64,000 nt of DNA. Source: Streptomyces sp. NBC_00510 (GTDB lineage Bacteria > Actinomycetota > Actinomycetes > Streptomycetales > Streptomycetaceae). The position numbers were made by a program, and so were the translations under genes. The stretch covers positions 1,674,001 through 1,738,000 of the forward strand of contig CP107851.1 in NCBI GenBank assembly GCA_036013505.1. Direction: 5' to 3'. Of this stretch, positions 1-7,639 are shown in pieces. How positions within the stretch are numbered: the first letter of the stretch is position 1; every line of letters starts with the position of its first letter. The notes beneath the pieces were generated by a model. That model saw only the letters and a program-made list of their open reading frames with translations, was not told the DNA's origin and searched no databases.

Positions 1-837
1 CGTGAGGCCGTACCGCTCGACGGCCGCGCGGCCGGCGACCACGAGGGCGGCGGCGCCGTCGGAGAGCGGCGAGGAGGAGCCGGCGGTCACGATGCCTTCC
101 TCGCGGAAGATGGTCCGCAGGGTCCCGAGCTTCTCCAGGGTGGTGGAGGGACGCGGGCCCTCGTCACGGGTGACCTCGCCGCCCTTGACGGCGACCGGCA
201 CGATCTCGCGGTCGAAACGGCCGGCCTCCTGGGCCGCGACGGCCCGCCGGTGGCTGCGCAGCGCGAAGGCGTCGGAGTCGGCGCGGCTGATCCCGTCCAG
301 GGCGGCGACCTCCTCCGCGGTCTCCCCCATGGACAGCGTGTCCTTGGCGGTGAAGCGCGGGTTGGTGAAGCGCCAGCCCAGGGAGGTGTCGTACACCTCG
401 CCGGGCTTGGCCCACGGGGTGCCGGGCTTGGCCATCACCCAGGGGGCACGGGTCATGGACTCCACACCGCCGGCGACCACCAGGTCGGCCTCGCCGGAGC
501 GGATCGCCTGCGCCGCCGAGGCGACGGCGGTGAGCCCGGAGGCACACAGCCGGTTGACGGTGTAGCCGGGCACCGTGTGCGGCAGGCCGGCCAGCAGCAC
601 GGCCATCCGGGCGACGTCGCGGTTGTCCTCGCCCGCCTGGTTCGCGGCGCCGAGGATCACCTCGTCCACGGCACCGGCCGGGATCCCGGCGCGGCTCACG
701 GCCTCGCCGACCACCAGGGCCGCCAGGTCGTCGGGGCGCACGGAGGCCAGGGCGCCGCCGTAACGGCCCTGCGGGGTGCGCGCGCCGTCGATCAGGAAGA
801 CCTCGTCTGCGGGTCGCGCGGGGAGGGGCTGGGACAT
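1..837 (-). CDS. Acetyl-CoA acetyltransferase / 3-oxoadipyl-CoA-type thiolase, C-terminus cut by window edge
   Basis: The 279 visible residues start at ATG 837 and run off the left edge. The thiolase N-domain is clear: DEVFLIDGARTP at the start, the nucleophilic Cys in NRLCASGLTA, GGVESMTRAPWV, and the SSSPLSDGAAALV loop. The C-terminal GHPLG and CxG motifs lie outside the window. It is divergent from paaI-paaK, which suggests it performs the terminal thiolysis of phenylacetate degradation (PaaJ-like). It resembles the pcaF product at 37.4 kb but is a separate copy. Family sure; substrate inferred from neighbours only. Confidence 0.9.
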   Translation of the reverse strand, partial: MSQPLPARPADEVFLIDGARTPQGRYGGALASVRPDDLAALVVGEAVSRAGIPAGAVDEVILGAANQAGEDNRDVARMAVLLAGLPHTVPGYTVNRLCASGLTAVASAAQAIRSGEADLVVAGGVESMTRAPWVMAKPGTPWAKPGEVYDTSLGWRFTNPRFTAKDTLSMGETAEEVAALDGISRADSDAFALRSHRRAVAAQEAGRFDREIVPVAVKGGEVTRDEGPRPSTTLEKLGTLRTIFREEGIVTAGSSSPLSDGAAALVVAGRAAVERYGLT

Positions 838-894
838 GCGTTCCACCTCTTGACAGGCAGTTCGGATGCTGGATTACCTTGGGTGCCGCACGCT

Positions 895-914
895 AACCGA
901 ATGTTCGGTCGGTT
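895..914. promoter_or_regulatory. Candidate TetR-type (PaaR-like) operator between the divergent thiolase and paaI
   Basis: An interrupted palindrome of AACCGA and TCGGTT separated by 8 bp lies in the gap between the two divergent starts (837 and 946). ACCGA/TCGGT half-sites are typical of TetR-family regulators of acyl-CoA and phenylacetyl-CoA genes. No such regulator gene is nearby in the window, so the protein that binds is inferred. Confidence 0.45.
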
Positions 915-945
915 CACAAGGGTGGTGACGATCGTGAGGGATGCC

Positions 946-1359
946 ATGGACGCGACACAGGGCCCGGCGGAGAGCATGTTCGCCGCCGACAAGGCGTCGC
1001 AGAGCCTGGGCATCGAGCTGCTGGAGACCGGCGAGGGGACGGCCGTGGTGCGCATGACCGTCACGCCCGCGATGGTCAACGGGCACGGGATCGCCCACGG
1101 GGGCTACCTCTTCCTGTTCGCCGACACCGCCTTCGCCTGCGCCTGCAACAGCCACGGCCCGGTGACGGTGGCCGCCGGGGCGGACATCTCCTTCGTAGCC
1201 CCCGTCCACGAGGGCGACGAACTGGTCGCCACCGCGCAGGAGCGCACCCGCTTCGGCCGCAGCGGCATCTACGACGTGAGCATCCTGCGGGGCGACCAGG
1301 TGGTGGCGGAGTTCCGCGGGCGCAGCCGCAGCATCGGACGCACGAAGGAGAACGGATGA
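946..1359 (+). CDS. paaI: PaaI-family hydroxyphenylacetyl-CoA thioesterase
   Basis: A single hotdog-fold thioesterase of 137 aa, the usual PaaI length. The characteristic segment NGHGIAHGGYLFLFADTAFA is present at about residues 45-64, followed by ADISFVAPVHEGD. PaaI hydrolyses dead-end CoA thioesters to rescue CoA during phenylacetate degradation. ATG 946 is preferred because GAGGG lies 5 bp upstream; in-frame ATG 901 and GTG 934 also exist, but 901 falls inside the putative operator. Its TGA overlaps the paaK ATG (ATGA), so the pair is translationally coupled. Confidence 0.88.
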   Translation: MDATQGPAESMFAADKASQSLGIELLETGEGTAVVRMTVTPAMVNGHGIAHGGYLFLFADTAFACACNSHGPVTVAAGADISFVAPVHEGDELVATAQERTRFGRSGIYDVSILRGDQVVAEFRGRSRSIGRTKENG

Positions 1360-2702
1360 GCAGCGAGCCGACGGACCGGGCGACCGCGGGGGCGCGCCTG
1401 GGAGAGCCGCTCCCCGACGGCCTGCTGGACGCCGCCGAGAAGCTGGGCCCCGGAGAGCTGCGGGAGCTGCAGCTCACCCGGCTCCGGGCGACGCTGCGCC
1501 ACGCGTACGACAACGTCGAGGCCTACCGGAAGAAGTTCGACGGGGCCGGGCTGCGCCCCGAGGACTGCGCGAGCCTGGACGACCTGGCGCGCTTCCCGTT
1601 CACCACCAAGGCCGACCTGCGCGACAACTACCCCTTCGGCATGTTCGCCGTGCCCATGGACCAGGTGCGCCGCGTCCACGCCTCCAGTGGCACGACCGGC
1701 CTGCCGACCGTGGTGGGCTACACCGAGAACGACCTGTCCATGTGGGCCGACGTGGTGGCCCGTTCCATACGCGCCGCCGGCGGGCGCCCCGGCCACAAGG
1801 TGCACGTCTCCTACGGCTACGGCCTGTTCACCGGCGGCCTGGGCGCGCACTACGGCGCGGAGCGCGCCGGGTGCACGGTGATCCCCGCCTCCGGCGGCAT
1901 GACGGCCCGTCAGGTGCAGATCATCCAGGACTTCCAGCCCGAGATCATCATGGTCACCCCGTCGTACATGCTGACCCTGCTGGACGAGTTCGAGCGCCAG
2001 GGCGTCGACCCGCGCGGCACCTCGCTGCGGATCGGCATCTTCGGCGCGGAGCCGTGGACGGAGGAGATGCGCCGGGAGATCGAGGAGCGCATGGACATCC
2101 ACGCCGTCGACATCTACGGCCTGTCCGAGGTGATCGGCCCGGGCGTCGCCCAGGAGTGCGTGGAGACCAAGGACGGCCTGCACGTGTGGGAGGACCACTT
2201 CTACCCCGAGGTGGTGGACCCGATCACGGGCGAGCCGGTACCGGAGGGCGGGGAGGGCGAGCTGGTCTTCACCTCCCTCACCAAGGAGGCGCTGCCGATC
2301 ATCCGTTACCGCACCCGCGACCTGACCCGGCTGCTGCCCGGCACCGCGCGCCCCGCCTTCCGCCGCATCCAGAAGATCACCGGCCGCTCCGACGACATGA
2401 TCATCCTGCGCGGGGTGAACGTCTTCCCCAGCCAGATCGAGGAGATCGTGCTGCGCACGCCCGGCGTGGCCCCGCACTTCCAGATCCGGCTCACCAAGCG
2501 CGGCCGCATGGACCACATGGAGGTCGTCGTCGAGGCGCGCCCCGATGCCGGGGCCGCCACGCGCGAGGAGGCGGCACGCTCCATCGCGGCGGGCGTCAAG
2601 GACGGCGTGGGCGTCAGCGTCGAGGTGACGGTCGTCGACCCCGACACCGTCGAGCGGTCCGTCGGCAAGATCCGCCGCGTACGGGACCTGCGGGCCGGGT
2701 AG
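1356..2702 (+). CDS. paaK: Phenylacetate-CoA ligase
   Basis: A 448-aa adenylate-forming enzyme that converts phenylacetate, ATP and CoA to phenylacetyl-CoA, the first committed step of the paa route. Seen: the P-loop SSGTTGLPT near residue 110, YGYGLF, the IFGAEPWT segment, VDIYGLSEVIGPG, the RTRDLT hinge region, and a C-terminal domain with GRSDDMIILRGVNVFPSQIEE. Length matches PaaK. Coupled to paaI through a 4-bp overlap. The multicomponent paaABCDE epoxidase genes are not in the window. Confidence 0.92.
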   Translation: MSSEPTDRATAGARLGEPLPDGLLDAAEKLGPGELRELQLTRLRATLRHAYDNVEAYRKKFDGAGLRPEDCASLDDLARFPFTTKADLRDNYPFGMFAVPMDQVRRVHASSGTTGLPTVVGYTENDLSMWADVVARSIRAAGGRPGHKVHVSYGYGLFTGGLGAHYGAERAGCTVIPASGGMTARQVQIIQDFQPEIIMVTPSYMLTLLDEFERQGVDPRGTSLRIGIFGAEPWTEEMRREIEERMDIHAVDIYGLSEVIGPGVAQECVETKDGLHVWEDHFYPEVVDPITGEPVPEGGEGELVFTSLTKEALPIIRYRTRDLTRLLPGTARPAFRRIQKITGRSDDMIILRGVNVFPSQIEEIVLRTPGVAPHFQIRLTKRGRMDHMEVVVEARPDAGAATREEAARSIAAGVKDGVGVSVEVTVVDPDTVERSVGKIRRVRDLRAG

Positions 2703-2748
2703 CGGCGCGCCCCCACGCCCCCGCCCCCACACCCTCGGCCGCATCACG

Positions 2749-2800
2749 TTGACATGCAGCCGTCCGGCTGCCTATGTTCGACAGGCAGCCGGACGGCTGC
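2749..2800 (+). promoter_or_regulatory. Promoter with two palindromic operators for the ArsR-SRPBCC gene
   Basis: TTGACA (2749-2754) and TATGTT (2773-2778) form a promoter with an 18-bp spacer. A 16-bp dyad, GCAGCCG-TC-CGGCTGC, fills the spacer (2756-2771). A near-copy, GCAGCCG-GA-CGGCTGC, lies just downstream over the expected transcription start (2785-2800). The two copies also form an 18-bp perfect inverted repeat around a 9-bp centre. Placement predicts tight autorepression by the ArsR-type protein that starts at 2826. Confidence 0.75.
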
Positions 2801-2825
2801 GTTTTCGGGACGGCGGGGAAGCGGG

Positions 2826-3620
2826 ATGGACGAGGTCTTCAAGGCGCTGGCCGACGCCAGCCGCCGGCGGCTGCTGGACAGCCTCAACGCGCGCAACGGG
2901 CAGACCCTGCGCGAGCTGTGCGCGGGGCTGGACATGGCCCGCCAGTCGGTCAGCAAGCACCTGGCCGTGCTGGAGGAGGCCCGGCTGGTCACCACGGTCC
3001 GGCGGGGCCGGGAGAAGCTGCACTACCTCAACGCCGCACCGATCAACGCCGTCGCCGAACGATGGATCGACCGGTACGACCGCGAGCGCGCGCAGGCGCT
3101 CGCCGACCTCCAGAGGGCATTGGAGCAGGCACCCATGAGCGAGTCCGCATTCGTCTACACGACCTACGTCCGCACCACGCCCGAGCGCCTCTGGCAGGCG
3201 CTGACCGACCCGGCGTTCACGCGCCGCTACTGGGGCGTCGCCTTCGAGACCGACTGGGCGGCCGGCTCGGCCATGGTCTGGGAGGAGGGCGGCGCCCGCA
3301 CCACCGATCCCGCCCAGGTCGTGCTGGAGTCCGATCCGCCGCGCCGGCTCTCCTACACCTGGCACACCTTCACCCCGGAGTGGGCGGAGAACGCGGGGGT
3401 GAGCGAGGAGGTGCGCGCCCGGCTGGCCGGGGATCGCCGCTCCCAGGTGACGTTCGAGATCGAATCGCTCGGGGAGACGGTCAGACTGACCGTCGTCCAC
3501 GAGGCCCACGACCCGGACAGCGGGGTGCTGGGCATGGTCTCCCAGGGCTGGCCCGCCCTCGTTTCGGGCCTGAAGACGCTGCTGGAGACCGGTGAGCCGC
3601 TGCCCGGGCCGCAGGCTTAG
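2826..3620 (+). CDS. ArsR-family HTH fused to an SRPBCC (AHSA1-like) domain
   Basis: 264 aa. Residues 1-95 are an ArsR/SmtB winged helix (FKALADASRRRLLDSL, then RQSVSKHLAVLEEARLV) with no cysteine metal site, so it is of the self-sufficient non-metal type. Residues from about 104 are an SRPBCC/START-like ligand-binding domain (TTPERLWQALTDPAFTRRYW, then a C-terminal GWPALVSGLKTLLETG). These halves are often separate adjacent genes; here they are one chain. ATG 2826 is chosen because the upstream in-frame ATG lies inside the promoter dyads. Probably an autorepressor; ligand unknown. Confidence 0.85.
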   Translation: MDEVFKALADASRRRLLDSLNARNGQTLRELCAGLDMARQSVSKHLAVLEEARLVTTVRRGREKLHYLNAAPINAVAERWIDRYDRERAQALADLQRALEQAPMSESAFVYTTYVRTTPERLWQALTDPAFTRRYWGVAFETDWAAGSAMVWEEGGARTTDPAQVVLESDPPRRLSYTWHTFTPEWAENAGVSEEVRARLAGDRRSQVTFEIESLGETVRLTVVHEAHDPDSGVLGMVSQGWPALVSGLKTLLETGEPLPGPQA

Positions 3621-3731
3621 GCCACGGCCCGGCCGCCGGTGCCGGTTCTCCGTGAACGGGCCCCGGGCGCGGCCTCCCGTCGTGGCCGGGCCGCCGGTGG
3701 CCCCGGGCACCACCCGCTCCGTCCGGCGCGG

Positions 3732-4988
3732 CTACAGGCTGCGTTGGGCGTCATCGCGACCGCTCACCGGCGCGCCGTCCGCCGCGGTGCCGAGGACTGG
3801 GCCGACCCCGGCGGTACGCCCGCGCATCGACCGCTCCCCGGCCGCCGCGACGACGGTGAGCAGGAGGGTCAGACCGACACCGGCCAGGATCGCGACGTCC
3901 GGCCCGACCACCCTGAGCAGCGCACCGGAGAGACTGCCCGCCGCGGCGTAGCCCGCGCCCACGGCGGCGTACATCACCGAGTAGCCGGCGGCGAGCGCGC
4001 TGGCGGGCAGGACCTGCCGCAGTTGCAGGTTCCGGGTGAGCATCGCCCCGGCCTGCAGGACACCGGCGACGAGCAGGATCGCGCCCATCCACGGCGCCGA
4101 CGGCAGTACGGCGACGAGCGCCACGCACGCCGACACCGCGAGCAGCAGGACCAGCGACTGCACGGGCAACCGCCCCGGCCAGCCGGCGCGCAGGCCGTAC
4201 AGGAAGGACCCGACCCCCGACCCCGCTGCGAACCCGGCGAGCAGCGGCCCGGCGAGGCCGAGTGCGATCCCCCGGTGCTCCAGGAGTGCCGGCAGGATCA
4301 GCTCGGCGAGGGCGAGCAGGGACAGGGACGCGGCGCCTGTGACGTAGACCGGCCAGGCCCGGGTCGTGATCCGCAGCATCGACTCACCACCGCGGTCCCG
4401 GTGGTCGGTCCGCCATCCCGCGGGCAGTGCCCACAGCCCGGCCACCGAGGCCGCCATGAGGACGGCGGCGAGCAGCAGCGGGGTGTACGGGGCCACGCCG
4501 AGCGCGAGCCCCGTCACCGCGGCCGGGCTCACCGCCCAGATCCCGAAGGTCAGCACCGACTCGGCGCTCAGGGCCTGCGTCACGGCCCGTTCCGGCACGA
4601 TCGAGGTGAGCAGCTGCCGCATGCCACCCGGGGCCGCGGCGGGAGCGGCCCCCGCCAGGAACGCGAAGCCGGCCAGGACGACGGGGTGGGCATCGGGCAG
4701 GACCCCGAGCCCGGCGAAGCCCACGGCCCCCGCCGCGAGCCCCACCGCCAGCTGCGGCCGTGCCCGCTCGGCCTCCAGCCGCATGCCGAGCAGGGGCGCC
4801 CCGACGATCTCCCCGATCACGTAGGCGGCGGCGAGCAGCGCCCCGAACGTGTAGCCACCGGGCCGCTCCCGCACCAGGAACACCAGCGCGAGCGGTGCCA
4901 TGGCCACCGGCATCCGCGCTCCCACGGCCACGGCCCCCCAGGTCAGGACGGGCCGGATGAGGACGTGGCGGTACATGCCCAGCGACAT
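3732..4988 (-). CDS. MFS-type permease
   Basis: A hydrophobic protein of 418 aa with about 12 predicted membrane segments separated by a charged central loop (GWRTDHRDRGGES), the usual 6+6 MFS layout. It has Gly/Ala-rich helices but no substrate-diagnostic motif that I can name. ATG 4988 (MSLGMYRH) is preferred to an upstream in-frame start because the segment in front is Pro/Gly-rich and not membrane-like. It lies 57 bp downstream of the acetyl-xylan esterase gene on the same strand and could be the last gene of the xyloside operon, but efflux of an unrelated compound is equally possible. Confidence 0.75.
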   Translation of the reverse strand: MSLGMYRHVLIRPVLTWGAVAVGARMPVAMAPLALVFLVRERPGGYTFGALLAAAYVIGEIVGAPLLGMRLEAERARPQLAVGLAAGAVGFAGLGVLPDAHPVVLAGFAFLAGAAPAAAPGGMRQLLTSIVPERAVTQALSAESVLTFGIWAVSPAAVTGLALGVAPYTPLLLAAVLMAASVAGLWALPAGWRTDHRDRGGESMLRITTRAWPVYVTGAASLSLLALAELILPALLEHRGIALGLAGPLLAGFAAGSGVGSFLYGLRAGWPGRLPVQSLVLLLAVSACVALVAVLPSAPWMGAILLVAGVLQAGAMLTRNLQLRQVLPASALAAGYSVMYAAVGAGYAAAGSLSGALLRVVGPDVAILAGVGLTLLLTVVAAAGERSMRGRTAGVGPVLGTAADGAPVSGRDDAQRSL

Positions 4989-5045
4989 GGGGGCGACCGT
5001 AGCCGGGGGTCCGGTACCCGGCAACAGGTTTGCCGGGGCGGGGCG

Positions 5046-6011
5046 TCAAAGCCGTGAGCGCAGGAAGGCCAGTGCCTCCTCGTCGTCGTCGATGGCGCCG
5101 CCCTCGTGCCCGTTCCAGGGCCAGACGGCGATCTCCTTGGGTCCCGCGTACGCGTTGTACGCGGCGAAGACCGTCGAGGGCGGCGTGATCTCGTCCATCA
5201 GGGCCGCGGAGAAGCGGGCCGGTACCCGGGCGCGGGCGGCGAAGTTGACGCCGTCGAAGTAGGACAGGGTGCGCATGGCCCGCTCGGCGTTGCCGCGGTG
5301 CACGGCGAGGTAGCGGCCGATCTCGCGGTACGGGTCCGCGTCCGTGATCACCGTGGCCCGGGGGAAGTCGCACAGGAACGGGACGTGCGCCACCAGGGCG
5401 TGGACCTCGGGGGCGAGGGCGGCCACGGCGAGCGCGGTGCCGCCGCCCTGGCTCGCGCCGAGGACGGCGATCCGGCCGGGGTCCACCGAGGGCAGCGTGC
5501 GGACCGCGTCCACGGCACGGACGGCGTCCGTGAACAGGCGGCGGTAGTAGTACGTGCGGGGGTCGTCGATGCCGCGGGTCATCATCCCGGGGGCCTGCGG
5601 GCCCGTGGTGCCGGAGTCGGGGGTGTCGCCGCGGCTCCAGCCCGACCCCTGGCCACGGGTGTCCATGTGGAGGTGGGCGAAACCCGCCGACGCCCACAGC
5701 AGGTTGTCCAGGGCGTGGCCCCGGCCGCCGCCGTAGCCGACGTACTGGACGACCGCGGGCAGGGGTCCCTCGGCACCGTGCGGCAGCCGCAGCCAGGCCC
5801 GCACCGGTTCACCGCCGTAGCCGGGGAAGGTGACGTCGAAGACGCGCACCGTGTGCAGCCGCGGACCGGGCGCGGGGGTGACGGTGACGGCCGCGGTCCC
5901 GGCGGCGCGCGACTCGGCGAGCGTCGTCCGCCAGAAGTCGTCGAAGTCGGCGGGCGCGGTCTGGGTGCTGCGGTGGTCCCGCAGTTCGGCCTCGGGGAGA
6001 TCGGTGAACAA
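5046..6011 (-). CDS. Acetyl-xylan esterase / cephalosporin C deacetylase family (CE7)
   Basis: 321 aa with an alpha/beta-hydrolase fold. The nucleophile elbow is GASQGGG, and the catalytic His lies in WPWNGHEGG near the C-terminus, as in CE7 acetyl esterases. RGQGSG and DTRG-type oxyanion-region segments are also visible. No signal peptide, so it probably removes acetyl groups from imported xylo-oligosaccharides in the cytoplasm. The start is TTG 6011, supported by CGGAG 6 bp upstream and a 14-bp gap from the GH43 stop. It closes the xyloside operon. Confidence 0.87.
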   Translation of the reverse strand: MFTDLPEAELRDHRSTQTAPADFDDFWRTTLAESRAAGTAAVTVTPAPGPRLHTVRVFDVTFPGYGGEPVRAWLRLPHGAEGPLPAVVQYVGYGGGRGHALDNLLWASAGFAHLHMDTRGQGSGWSRGDTPDSGTTGPQAPGMMTRGIDDPRTYYYRRLFTDAVRAVDAVRTLPSVDPGRIAVLGASQGGGTALAVAALAPEVHALVAHVPFLCDFPRATVITDADPYREIGRYLAVHRGNAERAMRTLSYFDGVNFAARARVPARFSAALMDEITPPSTVFAAYNAYAGPKEIAVWPWNGHEGGAIDDDEEALAFLRSRL

Positions 6012-6025
6012 CGTCGGCTCCGTGG

Positions 6026-7639
6026 TCAGGGGGCGAGAGGCCGGTAGTCGAACCAGTCGATGTCGGCGACGGTGGTGGAGGAGGCGCCGTGGGCGGTGGC
6101 GTACGGGCCGAGCCAGACGCCGAGGAAGCCACCCGCGCGGGGCGAGCTGAGGAATCCGCCGTCCACGGAGGTCAGTTCGGCCTCCGCCCCGGGCCCGGCG
6201 CCGGCGGGGGCGTAGCGCAGCCCGTAGCGCTGGCCCTCGGCGTGGATGCGCAGGACCACCGGGCCCGGGGGCAACGGCGCCTGTGCGACCAGGTGTTGCT
6301 CGCCCCGCGTACGGACCGCGGCGAGCACGCGGCGGCCGCCGCGCCCGTCACCGGCCACCGCGAGCACCAGATGGTCCGCCTCGGACTGGCGGACGGCGAG
6401 CCCCGCCCACTCCTGCGGCGTCCCGGGCGCCACGTCGAGGAGCGCGGACACGCTGACGTCCTGGTGCTGCTGGCGCCGGCCCAGGAAACAGGGGGTGCCG
6501 GCCTCGGCGAGCGTGGAAGGCCCGAGCGGCAGCCGGAGCGAGCCGGGACGTCCGGTGAGCGACCAGAAGGGTTCCCCGGTGCGCACCTGGTTCCACCGCG
6601 GGTCCAGCCGTGGGCCGTCGAAGTCGTCGCGCACCGGCTCCCGGTGGGGCCCGTCCGAGGACCCGGCGACCGCGGGCGGACGGAACGGGCCGAGCGTGGT
6701 GCCGACTCCGGGCGCGAAGAGCGGCCAGCCGTCCTCCCAGCGCACCGGGACGAGGAAGGTCTCCCGCCCGAGGTTGGGGTGGTACCCGCCGTACGGACGG
6801 CTGCCCAGCAGCACCGCCCACCAGTGCCCCTCCGCCGTACGCACCAGGTCGGCGTGGCCGACGCCCACGACGGGGAAGTCACGGCCCAGGTGCCGGTGGG
6901 TGAACACCGGGTTGGCCGGGTTCCCGGTGTACGGACCGGTGACGTGGTCGGCGCGGGCGACGCTGACGGCGTGCCCGTGCTCGGTGCCGCCCTCCGCCGC
7001 CAGCAGGTAGTAGCGGCCGTCCACCGTGTACAGGTGGGGTCCCTCGGCCCACACGGCGCCGTGCAGCGCCCCGCGCCACAGCAGGTGCTCGGGGCCGGTC
7101 AGCGTCAGCTGCGCGGCGTCGAACTCCCGCAGCCAGACGTCGGTCTGCCCCTCCCACTCCCCCGGTTCCGCGAGCCGCGTGCCGGTGCACCAGGCGCGGC
7201 CGTCGTCGTCGAAGAACAGGGAGGGGTCGACGCCGGGCGCGTCGTCCAGCCACACCGGGTCGCTCCACGGCCCGGCGGGGTCGGTGGCGGTGACGACGAA
7301 GGTGCCGCCCCGGTCGGTGCCGCCCACCAGGGTGGTCACGACGTAGAAGCGGCCCTGGTGGTGCCGGATCGTCGCGGCGAAGATCCCCTCGGAGGAGGCG
7401 ACGGTGCCGAGGTCCACCTGCGAGGGCCGGTCCAGGACGTGCCCGATCGGCCGCCAGTGGACCAGGTCGCGGCTGTGGAACACCGGGATGCCCGGGAAGT
7501 ACTCGAACGTCGAGGTCACCAGGTAGAAGTCGGCCCCGACCCGGCAGACGCTCGGGTCGGGATGGCAGCCCGGCAGGACGGGGTTGACGACGTTCGCCGT
7601 CGACACGGCCGCCTCCCCCGTCCCTTCGGGCAGGCTCAC
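6026..7639 (-). CDS. Glycoside hydrolase family 43 beta-xylosidase / arabinofuranosidase
   Basis: 537 aa. A five-blade GH43 domain begins at NPVLPGCHPDPS (catalytic-base Asp), with GVDPSLFFDDDG (pKa-modulating Asp) and WAEGPHLY (acid Glu). A C-terminal beta-sandwich of about 200 aa follows, as in XynB-type beta-xylosidases. No signal peptide, so the enzyme should act on imported oligosaccharides. The GTG start at 7639 overlaps the TGA of the GH3 gene (GTGA), so the two are coupled. Specificity between xylose and arabinose is not resolved by sequence reading. Confidence 0.9.
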   Translation of the reverse strand: MSLPEGTGEAAVSTANVVNPVLPGCHPDPSVCRVGADFYLVTSTFEYFPGIPVFHSRDLVHWRPIGHVLDRPSQVDLGTVASSEGIFAATIRHHQGRFYVVTTLVGGTDRGGTFVVTATDPAGPWSDPVWLDDAPGVDPSLFFDDDGRAWCTGTRLAEPGEWEGQTDVWLREFDAAQLTLTGPEHLLWRGALHGAVWAEGPHLYTVDGRYYLLAAEGGTEHGHAVSVARADHVTGPYTGNPANPVFTHRHLGRDFPVVGVGHADLVRTAEGHWWAVLLGSRPYGGYHPNLGRETFLVPVRWEDGWPLFAPGVGTTLGPFRPPAVAGSSDGPHREPVRDDFDGPRLDPRWNQVRTGEPFWSLTGRPGSLRLPLGPSTLAEAGTPCFLGRRQQHQDVSVSALLDVAPGTPQEWAGLAVRQSEADHLVLAVAGDGRGGRRVLAAVRTRGEQHLVAQAPLPPGPVVLRIHAEGQRYGLRYAPAGAGPGAEAELTSVDGGFLSSPRAGGFLGVWLGPYATAHGASSTTVADIDWFDYRPLAP

